Assembly: GCA_964553435.1 (NCBI GenBank)
Contig: CAZKKM010000018.1
Coordinates: 1 to 21,526, forward strand
Source of the DNA: RUG11867 sp964553435
Lineage (GTDB): Bacteria; Bacillota_I; Bacilli_A; RF39; UBA660
Reading direction: 5' to 3'
DNA: 21,526 nucleotides
The position numbers and the translations under genes are program-made. Below, piece after piece: positions 6,693-14,976 of the stretch. Numbering within the stretch: position 1 is the first letter of the stretch; every line of letters begins with the position of its first letter. The notes beneath the pieces were generated by a model. The model had not been told where the DNA came from. It saw only the letters and a list, made by a program, of their open reading frames with translations, and made no database searches.

Positions 6693-7919
6693 TTAATTTT
6701 TGGAGTTTACATATAAAAGTTGTATAGTATGTAAAATAGTGAGTATGATAATAATCAGTAAGAGCAATTTTAATTCTTTTAATTCTCTCGATATCTCGTC
6801 ATAGTCGGTGCATGGGACCGATTCCGTCTTGACATCATCTTTATCATCGTCGAACATTTCCTTGTCGAAAATGGCAATTTTATCGTACTCTTTGTCACCT
6901 TTATCTTTCCCAGTCTCTTCGTCGACTATCGTATTATTATTTCTGTTTTCGACAATCGAACCTACAGAATTCGAATTGCTCGGTCTTCCAATCCCCGCTG
7001 GTGCGGTTGGCTTCTCTATGATCACATCATTCTTTATATTATCATCGATACTGGGCGCCTCCTCATAGGGCGGCTCGATGATGACGGGATACTTGTCCGG
7101 TTCATCTACACTGCTCTTCTCTTCTCGTCTATAAATTTTGTAGATGAACATATCTTCGTTTTCGTCGAACAAATAGTTGCCCACATCGAGCTCATCTACA
7201 TCCTCGTGATACACCCTTTCATATTTTACACAGTTACAAAATTCTTGATAATACCTGAAATGATATTGTAGTTTATTGTCATTGAACCCCAGTTCTTCTT
7301 TTTTATCTTCTGTAAAAGGCTTTATTATCGTATGATCGTACATATTCTCGAGACTGAGCATCATTCCTGCACCAGGTGTATTTATGCCATCGAAAGAGAT
7401 AGATGGTTGATTGTATTTATCCTCTTGATAAAATAATGTGACTTCCAAATCGTTCACCCAAATACCAGGCAAATCGACGATTATATCGTTCACTCCTCGA
7501 ATGTTTTCCAACACTTTATACGTCTCACCAGATACACTCATCACTATCTTGCTTATCTTCAATTTCTCAGCATCGAAATCTCTCATTCGAAAACGCGTTA
7601 CCTTGAAGTTTTCACTCGCCCTGATAGCTATGAGACGATCGCTATCGTAATGTTCCGGCTTGACACTTGTGATGACCTCTTTTTTGATCGGACTCGATGT
7701 ACATGTATCATAATCGTCTATACTCGCATCGTACTTATCCAAAATATCGCTTTCTTCCCGAAGAGAATAATATTTGTGTTTTACAATAGTTTCATATTTC
7801 GTAAATTCATCGACGATCGGTTTTGTTGTCTGTTCGCCCACATACTCGTAATCTGTGTATTCCTTAGCGAAAACTGGAACACTCACAAGTAAAGCGAGCA
7901 GCAATATTTTCTTCTTCAT
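6693..7919 (-). CDS. Secreted, C-terminally membrane-anchored hypothetical protein
   Basis: I do not recognise this family. From ATG 7919, chosen because AGAAGGAAG sits 4-12 nt upstream and inside the longer GTG-started reading, the protein is 408 aa. Residues 1-18 are a clear signal peptide (MKKKILLLALLVSVPVFA). A folded-looking region up to about residue 270 contains one close Cys pair (FCNCVKY). A proline- and acid-rich linker runs from about 275 to 370 (EPPYEEAPSID), and one transmembrane helix (LLLLIIIILTILHTIQLLYV) lies near the C-terminus. It is therefore probably outside the membrane, tethered at the end. It precedes the sporulation sigma gene by 75 bp, where SpoIIAA/AB would be in Bacillus, so a sporulation role is possible but unproven. 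Confidence 0.8.
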   Translation of the reverse strand: MKKKILLLALLVSVPVFAKEYTDYEYVGEQTTKPIVDEFTKYETIVKHKYYSLREESDILDKYDASIDDYDTCTSSPIKKEVITSVKPEHYDSDRLIAIRASENFKVTRFRMRDFDAEKLKISKIVMSVSGETYKVLENIRGVNDIIVDLPGIWVNDLEVTLFYQEDKYNQPSISFDGINTPGAGMMLSLENMYDHTIIKPFTEDKKEELGFNDNKLQYHFRYYQEFCNCVKYERVYHEDVDELDVGNYLFDENEDMFIYKIYRREEKSSVDEPDKYPVIIEPPYEEAPSIDDNIKNDVIIEKPTAPAGIGRPSNSNSVGSIVENRNNNTIVDEETGKDKGDKEYDKIAIFDKEMFDDDKDDVKTESVPCTDYDEISRELKELKLLLLIIIILTILHTIQLLYVNSKN

Positions 7920-8021
7920 TATCTTCCTTCTTTCTATCACCCTTCACTTATTATTATTACGAGGAATTCAAATTTTTCTCATAAAAAAATTAAAAAAGTC
8001 GAAAAAAGTATTTATTTTTAT

Positions 8022-8066
8022 AAAAAAAAGGGAATTTGTCACTCTTTTTTGACAAATTCTCTTTTT
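8022..8066 (-). terminator. Terminator of the pepF operon
   Basis: Arms at 8029-8041 and 8050-8062 pair over 13 bp with one wobble (AGGGAATTTGTCA). On the minus strand the stem is followed by eight Ts. It may also work on the plus strand. Confidence 0.85.
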
Positions 8067-8086
8067 GGAAAACACTTTATAATTTG

Positions 8087-9847
8087 CTATTTATCGTCCT
8101 TCAAAGAAAGTCGCTTCTTCGCAAGGATTGTTTCTAGTTCCTTCATATCTTCTTCTAAAACTTCAAATGCACGTTCAAATAACTCATCTCTTGTCAAATC
8201 GACTCCGATAGATCGAAGTAACTCTAAAGAAGGCTCCTTTGCTCCCGAAGACAAGAAATCGATGTAATCTTTCACTGCGAGCGACTTATCTTTCAATTTC
8301 GAATAGACGGCATTGGCTATCACGATCCCTGTCGCATAATTGTATGAGTAAAATGCCCATCTATACAGCTTTCCCAATCTGACCCACTCTGTCGCATTCG
8401 CTTCGTCATAAACGACCTCGTCGCCATAATAAGTTTTCACTAACCTCATATATCTCTCATTCAAAGATGACACGGTCAATTTACTTCCTCTTTCTAATTG
8501 CTCGTATAGCTCCTTTTCAAATTCCGTATACATCGTCTGTCTATATAGACTAGTTACGAAGTTATCTATCTCTTTGGAAAGATAGAAAGCTCTCTCCTCA
8601 TCATCACTAGCTTGTTCTAAAAGACATCTATTTAACAATATTTCATTAGTAATTGAAGCTGTTTCACCAGTAAATACGGTACTTATGCGATAAGGAAAAG
8701 GCAAATGAAGAGAAAGCGAATCGTTGATACTATGTCCGAGTTCGTGTACGAGATTTTTAAGATCATTGTAATTTTCTTTATAACTCAAAAACGAATATCC
8801 GAGCCAAGAAAACACTATCGTCGGATGTCGCTCGTCGTTCGCTTGAGCATCGACATGTCCCTCATCCATCAATTTCATTGCCAACGAGACATAATCGTCG
8901 CCGAGTACCGAAAAAGCTTCCTTGACGATCCGGACTCCTTCATCGATAGGATACTTTCTTCGAACATCGAAATCGATAGGCACCCCCAAATCATATAGAT
9001 GAGCTCCCTCGATGCCCATGTAATCAGCTTTCAAAGCCATATACTTCTGTAAAAAAGGTAAATTTTTATGAACACCTGCAATGAGTTTATCGATGATCAG
9101 AGATTCGACATCTTCTTTGTCGAGACTTGCTTCGAGTACACTCGCATATCCTTCTATTTTGCTCACTTCTGCTCGTCTTTCGTATATATCATTCAAAATG
9201 TCGGCAGCGCGTTCGAGAACACTCTCATATGCCGCATTTAAGTTTTCGAAGGCACTCTTTCTCGTATCGCGATCTCTACTCACGAGATATATTCCAACAT
9301 CCTGTAAAGTCAGCTCGATTTTCTTGCCATCGATAATCAACGGCTCTATTTTGACTCCATTGACAAGTGCATTGTACTCATTTAAAAGAGCATTTATTTC
9401 CTTTTGCAACTGCACTTTTTCTTCGCTTGCAACCACGTGGCGATCTTTTTTGAACAATCCATCGATATATACCCTGTATATTGCTGCTTCTTCATTTTGT
9501 AAGAACATTTCTGAAACTCTATCCGCACCTTCGTTCACAATCTTCTCATCCACAAAAGCTAACCTTTCGACGATGTCGCTATATTTCTTCTCGACTGCAC
9601 TTTTGAGTGCCTTAGTTTCCTCAGATGAAATATTCGTATAATACATGAGCGAACCGTACACTTGTGCTTTGTATGCCATACTTTGACACTCAAAGCGCTC
9701 GTCCAGCATCATCTTCAAACTATCGGCGGTCAATTCTTCATTCCTAAATCTTTCCACTCGCTTGCAAGCATTGTCGATTTCGACAAAACTTGCAAGACAC
9801 TCTTCCGCCGATGCGAAGAGTTCATCCAAATTCCATTTCAAATTCAC
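8087..9847 (-). CDS. pepF: Oligoendopeptidase F (M3 family zinc peptidase)
   Basis: A cytosolic zinc metallopeptidase that hydrolyses medium-size peptides. From GTG 9847 it is 586 aa, close to the usual PepF size. The N-terminus WNLDELFAS is typical. The zinc site is HELGH at about residues 368-372, with a third ligand in FTGETASITNE about 23 residues on. The downstream YNYATGIVIANAVY segment and the C-terminal FLSSGAKEPSLELLRSIGVDL are also family-like. The start at 9847 is preferred over GTG 9865 because GGAGG lies 6 nt before 9847 and inside the longer reading. The gene follows the 365-aa gene by 14 bp in one operon and ends in a strong terminator. Confidence 0.95.
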   Translation of the reverse strand: MNLKWNLDELFASAEECLASFVEIDNACKRVERFRNEELTADSLKMMLDERFECQSMAYKAQVYGSLMYYTNISSEETKALKSAVEKKYSDIVERLAFVDEKIVNEGADRVSEMFLQNEEAAIYRVYIDGLFKKDRHVVASEEKVQLQKEINALLNEYNALVNGVKIEPLIIDGKKIELTLQDVGIYLVSRDRDTRKSAFENLNAAYESVLERAADILNDIYERRAEVSKIEGYASVLEASLDKEDVESLIIDKLIAGVHKNLPFLQKYMALKADYMGIEGAHLYDLGVPIDFDVRRKYPIDEGVRIVKEAFSVLGDDYVSLAMKLMDEGHVDAQANDERHPTIVFSWLGYSFLSYKENYNDLKNLVHELGHSINDSLSLHLPFPYRISTVFTGETASITNEILLNRCLLEQASDDEERAFYLSKEIDNFVTSLYRQTMYTEFEKELYEQLERGSKLTVSSLNERYMRLVKTYYGDEVVYDEANATEWVRLGKLYRWAFYSYNYATGIVIANAVYSKLKDKSLAVKDYIDFLSSGAKEPSLELLRSIGVDLTRDELFERAFEVLEEDMKELETILAKKRLSLKDDK

Positions 9848-9861
9848 GTCACACCTCCGTA

Positions 9862-10959
9862 TCACATATGTTTGCTTTTGACTATTCTTACAGGTCCCTG
9901 CAAGCGAACTAGTGGATTCAATTTGTACAATACGTATCTCTTCAAATTTTCATCTAACCTCTGTCTATCCGCATCTGTTAATCCGATTTCTAATAGTTCT
10001 CTTTTCTTATATTGCAAGGCCGAGTTTTTAATTTCCTCGAGAATGCGTTTTGCTTCTTCCATTTCGTCCTCATAAATCGTATACATCCAACACCTATCGA
10101 CGGGATCGAAATCGCTTCTGATCGCAGATTCCGACATTTCTCTAGCTTTCTTCATCGCCTCTGTTGCTAATTTGATGAATAAGTTGCTATATTGTTCGCA
10201 CACCATTGCCCTACCGACTATACCTCTTTCATACAACTTCGTACTCATTTCATCCAAATTCGCTATGATACTTGCATTTCCTGTCTCTTTGTTTATGATT
10301 GCTCTCAAATCGCCCTTGGCAAATAACTTTTCCATAGTTTTTTGTCCGATTCTAAGTTCTATGAGCTTCGCCAACTCGGCCAATTCTGGATATCTATAAG
10401 GTACATCGAAATACCTCTTTAAAAAGACATCTTTATATCCTTTTTGTAATCCGTACCCTATATGCGTAACTACAGCATTTTCGCGGTTGTAAGACCATCT
10501 TTCAAATCCCCGCACTGCAAAATACGAATAATCTCTCGTCACGACCATATCCAAAAGAGCTCCATACAACGTCGACGACACATCGTCGGGATCGATTATG
10601 AGTTTGCCCTTGTGAGCATCGTAACTGCCGATATCTTTTCCCTTACGAAAAACCAATGCCTCCGATCTAAAATCTCTATAGAAAGTGGATGTGTCGAATC
10701 CCACTTCGCGCATAACTTGCTCAAAATATTTGATTGCTGTTGACTCTTCTTTCTTGATCCCCTTTTTGTCGATTTTTTTTCTCACTCCGTAAGCTTTTCC
10801 TGTCGCGGGAATCCTGTCTATTTTTCGATACTGCTCGCTTTCTTTTCTCTTCACATCGAGACGTGCATCGATGGCGATTTTTGCCGCGAATGCCTGAATG
10901 CCTACTGCTAAGCCCACTATAGAAACTCCATATATTATTTTCATCGTTTCTTCTTCCAT
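9862..10959 (-). CDS. Membrane-anchored protein, possibly a zinc-peptidase relative lacking HExxH
   Basis: A 365-aa protein with one N-terminal membrane helix (about residues 7-28, IIYGVSIVGLAVGIQAFAAK) and a large remaining domain. Residues about 110-220 resemble a peptidase-like family common in uncultured gut Bacilli, where HELxH sits after a short beta strand and is followed by GLNEGYTE and a RYF motif. Here the matching places read TLYGALLDMVV and GYGLQKGYKDVFLKRYF, so zinc ligands and the catalytic Glu are missing. That relation is by eye and moderate. ATG 10959 follows AGGGAGG at 9 nt and a consensus promoter. The gene is first in an operon with pepF. If it is not a peptidase relative, it is simply unknown. 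Confidence 0.75.
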   Translation of the reverse strand: MEEETMKIIYGVSIVGLAVGIQAFAAKIAIDARLDVKRKESEQYRKIDRIPATGKAYGVRKKIDKKGIKKEESTAIKYFEQVMREVGFDTSTFYRDFRSEALVFRKGKDIGSYDAHKGKLIIDPDDVSSTLYGALLDMVVTRDYSYFAVRGFERWSYNRENAVVTHIGYGLQKGYKDVFLKRYFDVPYRYPELAELAKLIELRIGQKTMEKLFAKGDLRAIINKETGNASIIANLDEMSTKLYERGIVGRAMVCEQYSNLFIKLATEAMKKAREMSESAIRSDFDPVDRCWMYTIYEDEMEEAKRILEEIKNSALQYKKRELLEIGLTDADRQRLDENLKRYVLYKLNPLVRLQGPVRIVKSKHM

Positions 10960-10988
10960 AACTTTTTTCCTCCCTGAGTCTCGTCTTC

Positions 10989-11017
10989 ATTATATCATCG
11001 ATCATCCTTTATGCCAA
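10989..11017 (-). promoter_or_regulatory. Strong sigma-A promoter of the 365-aa gene and pepF
   Basis: TTGGCA (11017-11012), exactly 17 nt, then TATAAT (10994-10989). Confidence 0.8.
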
Positions 11018-11018
11018 G

Positions 11019-11039
11019 AAAAAAAGACCACAAATGATC
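11019..11039 (-). terminator. Weak terminator after the 620-aa gene
   Basis: A 5-bp stem (GATCA/TGGTC, one wobble) with a 4-nt loop is followed by seven Ts on the minus strand. It is short, so readthrough is likely. Confidence 0.4.
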
Positions 11040-11051
11040 CTATCTAAATCG

Positions 11052-12914
11052 TCACTTCATCGGTAGTTCGAGTATACGACTCTTCTCCGTTTGGTCTTTC
11101 ATAACGGTCTCTCTTTCCAAACCCTCCACCAATTTGGCAATATCTTCCTGTCCAGTCACCGTCTGTCTTTCTCTTAAGATATTCATATACATGCGCGCGA
11201 CTTCTTCGTCACCTATCTTGCGAGCAGACCTAACTTGCTCACAAAAATGAAGTAACAAACATTCATAATCACCTGTGACGATGTCACACAATGCTTCGAA
11301 AAGTTCTTCGTGTGTAGTATCGCCCAACTTATCTCCGATTTCCAAAAGAGTCCCTATCATGAATCGATGTGAAGTCAAATTCTGTATTTCTAAGTATGTA
11401 TCTATGAGCATTTCAGCAACTTCTCTCGAAGTATCTAATCTCGAAAAAATTTCATTTAACATCGAAGGAAAAGAAACACCGCACTTCGCTTCTTCTTGTA
11501 TAGCCCATCTCGATAAAATGCCTATTTGATTATCTTTGAAGGCCACCTTTTGTTTTTGAGCAAGTTCCAAACTTTTGATATAAGCACCTAAATAATCCCC
11601 GCTTTTTACCGATGCATAGAGTCCATCTCCGGCCACGCGTGTTCGTTCGACTGGTTGTCCCGTCTTTCGCATAGTCACGATGTCATTTGCAAGTATGCGC
11701 AAAGCAGCCATTATTCCCCTCAAAGAATACTTCTTCGCTTCTTCATTTAAACGTTCGGCCAACAAATTAACTCTCTTCTTTTCAAAATAATATACTATAT
11801 CTTCTCTGAGAGCTGTCGAATTTCTTTCTATATTTCTCAAAACTCTTCGCACGACCGCGACTTCGCTCGGCATGGAGTCGTCGTCATTATAATGCGTACT
11901 TATGAATCTGAGTCCCTTTTTAAAGTCGTTTGCCAATATGCAACGTCTCAACTCGTTCAAAATAGTATTCGCATCATCATCGACGAGAACATCACTAGAT
12001 CTCATCTTGCGTGCTTGTTCTCTCAATTCTTTGGGAAGGCTTTGAACAAATTGCAAAAGATAAAGATAGAAATTGAAGTCTTTCTCGTAAGATGTCCCTT
12101 TGGCCATTCCCAAAAAGGCCAATTTTCTAAGCGCCGAGACCTCATCTTCGATCAACACTTGATTGAAAAAATCTCTCCATAGTGTCCTATTCACATCCAA
12201 GCGATAACATGCTTCGTGACATTCCACAGCTTTTTCTTCTTGTCCACATGCTCTCAAATAATTGCCGTATATGAACATATTTCTGTAGTCCACGATGACA
12301 TACTCGTCCTTATCGCATCTTCCTATGAGCCCATCGCTCTCGAGCTTTTCGATATCGCGAGGTTTTAAACGGACCTTTTTTAAGCTGCTCTTCGTCAACT
12401 TTTCGCCCTTTGACAATAATTCGTACACCGCATAAAGTGCATCCAAATTATCCGTCAGCTGAATCGAACTCGATACACTCAGATTACACAATGCGACTTT
12501 TCTATATGCTTCGTATTGCTTCGTATCGACGAGATGGTAAATTCCTCTGGCAGAGTCCCTTTTCAAAATTCCCTGTTCTACCAGCCTGCCGACGTGATAA
12601 CTGTCCAATCCGACGGCTCTCATCGCTCCACTCGTCAATTTATCATCTTCGATCAATATGTCGTATATTTTATGTACATCGGCATTTATGACGAAAATAT
12701 CCGTTCCTTCTTCACGAGCATTCTTATACTTTTCATAAAAACTTTTATCCCCCACTACAAAATGCGATGAATCTGCCTTTATGAGAAATCCATCATTTAT
12801 TAACACATTCGCCCTAAATCGTGTAACTCCCCCTTCGATGAGATCGACTATACTTACCGAACCCAATTCGTACACCATTCTCAATACGATTTCCAATTCT
12901 TCGTTGATTACCAT
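11052..12914 (-). CDS. Large protein with three winged-helix-like repeats and a helical (TPR-like) body
   Basis: I do not recognise the family. From ATG 12914 it is 620 aa. The N-terminal third holds three similar modules of about 62 residues (about 5-66, 80-140 and 157-222). Each has a helical pair, a turn such as KLTSGAMRAVGL or KLTKSSLKKVRL, a second helix ending in a gly-containing loop (VEQGILKRD, ESDGLIGRC) and a beta pair with YHLVD or YVIVD, the pattern of winged helix domains. The remainder is helical, with TPR-like stretches such as YLRACGQEEKAVECHEACY. No signal peptide or membrane span is present. The longer start at 13049 is rejected because it runs through the terminator of the upstream gene. 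AAGGGGG precedes the chosen start at about 8 nt. A DNA-binding regulator is a reasonable guess. Confidence 0.8.
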   Translation of the reverse strand: MVINEELEIVLRMVYELGSVSIVDLIEGGVTRFRANVLINDGFLIKADSSHFVVGDKSFYEKYKNAREEGTDIFVINADVHKIYDILIEDDKLTSGAMRAVGLDSYHVGRLVEQGILKRDSARGIYHLVDTKQYEAYRKVALCNLSVSSSIQLTDNLDALYAVYELLSKGEKLTKSSLKKVRLKPRDIEKLESDGLIGRCDKDEYVIVDYRNMFIYGNYLRACGQEEKAVECHEACYRLDVNRTLWRDFFNQVLIEDEVSALRKLAFLGMAKGTSYEKDFNFYLYLLQFVQSLPKELREQARKMRSSDVLVDDDANTILNELRRCILANDFKKGLRFISTHYNDDDSMPSEVAVVRRVLRNIERNSTALREDIVYYFEKKRVNLLAERLNEEAKKYSLRGIMAALRILANDIVTMRKTGQPVERTRVAGDGLYASVKSGDYLGAYIKSLELAQKQKVAFKDNQIGILSRWAIQEEAKCGVSFPSMLNEIFSRLDTSREVAEMLIDTYLEIQNLTSHRFMIGTLLEIGDKLGDTTHEELFEALCDIVTGDYECLLLHFCEQVRSARKIGDEEVARMYMNILRERQTVTGQEDIAKLVEGLERETVMKDQTEKSRILELPMK

Positions 12915-12942
12915 GTAAAAATCCCCCTTTAAAAGTACCCAT

Positions 12943-12971
12943 ATGATAAAGTAAAATCCCAAAAAATGCAA
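12943..12971 (-). promoter_or_regulatory. Sigma-A promoter of the 620-aa gene
   Basis: TTGCAT (12971-12966), a 17-nt spacer, then TATCAT (12948-12943), about 29 nt before ATG 12914. It supports the shorter start. Confidence 0.6.
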
Positions 12972-12993
12972 GAAAAACCACCACAAATACTCC

Positions 12994-13035
12994 AAAAAAA
13001 AAGATGATTTTACATCGATGACAAAATCACCTTTT
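12994..13035 (-). terminator. Strong terminator of the 620-aa surface-protein gene
   Basis: Arms at 12999-13011 and 13023-13035 pair over 13 positions with one mismatch around an 11-nt loop. Nine Ts follow on the minus strand. Confidence 0.88.
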
Positions 13036-13055
13036 ATATTTCCATACAATGCCTC

Positions 13056-14918
13056 TTACACACCTACATCGGGCGCTCTAAAAGGATTTGTATCAGAACC
13101 GTCCCCTATGAAAGTTTTTACGTATTCGGCTGAGAGATTGATAACCGGAGCAACAGCATGATTGTTAGCAACGATAGCATCATAAAGAGGACCGCCAGAA
13201 AAAACATAATATAGCCACGCTGATGTGCCTGTAGATGATTTAGGAGTCATAGTCCAATATGAATTGTTTTTTCGAAGATAATATCCTTTTACACCGAACT
13301 CTTCGTCATTACCAGCCCCAGCTGCTATGATCTCATCTGCCGTTATTAGACCTACAGGATATGTCAAAGCCCCATTTCCTTTAGAAGTATCGTCCACTGT
13401 AAAAGCATCATTTTTTTGTGGGCATTTAAAACTCGGTTCTAATCCTACTTTATTTAAAGAGCTCTTCATCCTCACATAAGCTCCAAAATGAGTGCGATTG
13501 CCTCCGTATCCAAGTCCTGTATCATTAGAATCGCCTGTTACATCCTTCCCCGGTATACTTCTGTCATTACAAAATATTTCATCGCTTACATAGCTCGAAT
13601 ATCCGGTATCTACTATATTTTCTTTATACCATGAATCTAATAGCTTTTTCATTACCGACGATTCACTGTTCGTCTGAGCCTCCTCTTTTGAGGTGCTAGC
13701 CACTATAGTACCATCTGAGGCATCAGCTGGTGAAAACATATATCCTACATATTTAGTATCACTTTTTATAGCGGTACTTGGATTAAAAATGACATTGTTT
13801 CTGATAAATCTATCAGCAGTTGTATCCTCAATCGTATATGCTTGTGTTCCATCGTAAATCATTCTCAATGATCCGTCTCCGTTCACACGAACGATTCGCC
13901 ACCACATATCTTTGCCTGCGCGAGAAAATGCTGTACACAGTTTGTTGTACGAACTGGCACTACTACACTCTTGTGCAGTAGCATATTCATGAAATCCACC
14001 AGTGCCATCGGAATTATTATAACCTATATATGTGTTAGACGCACTCTCGTTCCATTTTCCGAACTTTACATAGTTGTTATTTCCTTGTCCTCGAAAATAA
14101 TAACTCGTTCCGTAGTCGTCTTCCATTTCAAATATCTTATCTAAATATTCGTATCCTGTTATTTCTCTAGAAATATATGTATAATACATTTTGCTCGAAG
14201 TCGTCGAACTTTCAATTTTATACAAACCTGTTAAAGAATCAGTCTCCACAGTAGAAGATGTGGATCCAGTATAACTTCTTACATATTTCCCTTTCAAAGT
14301 GCTATAACATGATGAATATCGACATACTTTTGGATCATCGAGTACAAACGCACCGGTAGCTTCATCAAAAGTATACGAGCTGGAATATGTATAATACTTT
14401 GTCGTCGTCGGAGTGTAATTACGGACAGTTTCATTCGGTTTTATAGCATATTTTGACGGATATGGTGCAATACGATCGAAGTTATCAACCGTTCCACTGG
14501 AAGTGAGTTTTAAAGCCTGCAAAGTAGGCTCTGCACTCACTTTCTCTTTATCAAAATACACATTGCATGAATCGGTATTTGCTACACTCAAACTAAGTGT
14601 CTTTGTCGTCGGATTTTGTGTTATCGTTCCACCGTTTACACAACTCGTCTTCTCTGTATTCAAGACATATCCTGTCGTCGGAAAAGCATTGCCTGAACTG
14701 AGCTCATACTCTCCCGAGTCGTTTTGAATATGCAATGCTATCACCTCTCGTTTTCTATTCGAATTAGGCGCACCTTGAGAATCAGTAGATTTATATAGTG
14801 CGATGCTTTGCAAGATGAGAGCAATACCCATAATGGCGATTATCATACTTTTCCTATGGGAACTTTTTCTACTTAAAGAACCTCCTCCTCGAACTTGATT
14901 ATAAGCTGATCTTTTCAT
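13056..14918 (-). CDS. Membrane-anchored surface protein, paralogue of the 515-aa protein
   Basis: A 620-aa exported protein. A basic N-terminus (KSSHRK) precedes a hydrophobic helix at about residues 24-42, acting as signal or anchor. Residues about 60-125 form a Cys-paired module (KTSCVNGG to DSCNVYF), followed by a Ser/Thr/Tyr-rich stretch. From about residue 268 comes the domain shared with the protein at 2485-4032: EMEDDYGTSYYFRG, MWWRIVRVNGDGSLRM, FCNDRSIPG, FKCPQKNDAFTV, YPVGLITADE, SYWTMTPKS and APVINLSAEYV. The N-terminal parts of the two differ completely, so they share only the C-terminal domain. ATG 14918 follows GGAGG. Promoter and terminator frame it as a single gene. Function is unknown; display outside the cell is inferred from the leader. 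Confidence 0.8.
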   Translation of the reverse strand: MKRSAYNQVRGGGSLSRKSSHRKSMIIAIMGIALILQSIALYKSTDSQGAPNSNRKREVIALHIQNDSGEYELSSGNAFPTTGYVLNTEKTSCVNGGTITQNPTTKTLSLSVANTDSCNVYFDKEKVSAEPTLQALKLTSSGTVDNFDRIAPYPSKYAIKPNETVRNYTPTTTKYYTYSSSYTFDEATGAFVLDDPKVCRYSSCYSTLKGKYVRSYTGSTSSTVETDSLTGLYKIESSTTSSKMYYTYISREITGYEYLDKIFEMEDDYGTSYYFRGQGNNNYVKFGKWNESASNTYIGYNNSDGTGGFHEYATAQECSSASSYNKLCTAFSRAGKDMWWRIVRVNGDGSLRMIYDGTQAYTIEDTTADRFIRNNVIFNPSTAIKSDTKYVGYMFSPADASDGTIVASTSKEEAQTNSESSVMKKLLDSWYKENIVDTGYSSYVSDEIFCNDRSIPGKDVTGDSNDTGLGYGGNRTHFGAYVRMKSSLNKVGLEPSFKCPQKNDAFTVDDTSKGNGALTYPVGLITADEIIAAGAGNDEEFGVKGYYLRKNNSYWTMTPKSSTGTSAWLYYVFSGGPLYDAIVANNHAVAPVINLSAEYVKTFIGDGSDTNPFRAPDVGV

Positions 14919-14944
14919 AACTGTAGCCTCCTACCTTGCTTAAA

Positions 14945-14973
14945 AGTATACACTAAAAATGAGTATTTTTCAA
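14945..14973 (-). promoter_or_regulatory. Sigma-A promoter of the 620-aa surface protein
   Basis: TTGAAA (14973-14968), 17 nt, then TATACT (14950-14945). It lies right after the stop codon of the MBL gene; no strong terminator separates them, so readthrough from the operon above is possible. Confidence 0.65.
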
Positions 14974-14976
14974 CCT

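Noticed and set aside
9081..9641. 186-aa plus-strand open frame inside pepF
   Set aside because: It is antisense to a well-supported pepF gene; its Ser-rich composition comes from the complementary strand, and it has no RBS.
9848..9865. GTG 9865 as pepF start
   Set aside because: The GGAGG Shine-Dalgarno lies after it, 6 nt before GTG 9847; family N-termini also begin near WNLDEL.
12915..13049. N-terminal extension of the 620-aa gene with a hydrophobic segment (a seeming membrane protein)
   Set aside because: The extension begins before and runs through a strong terminator of the upstream gene, and a promoter and AAGGGGG lie before ATG 12914. The hydrophobic stretch is translated T-rich non-coding DNA.
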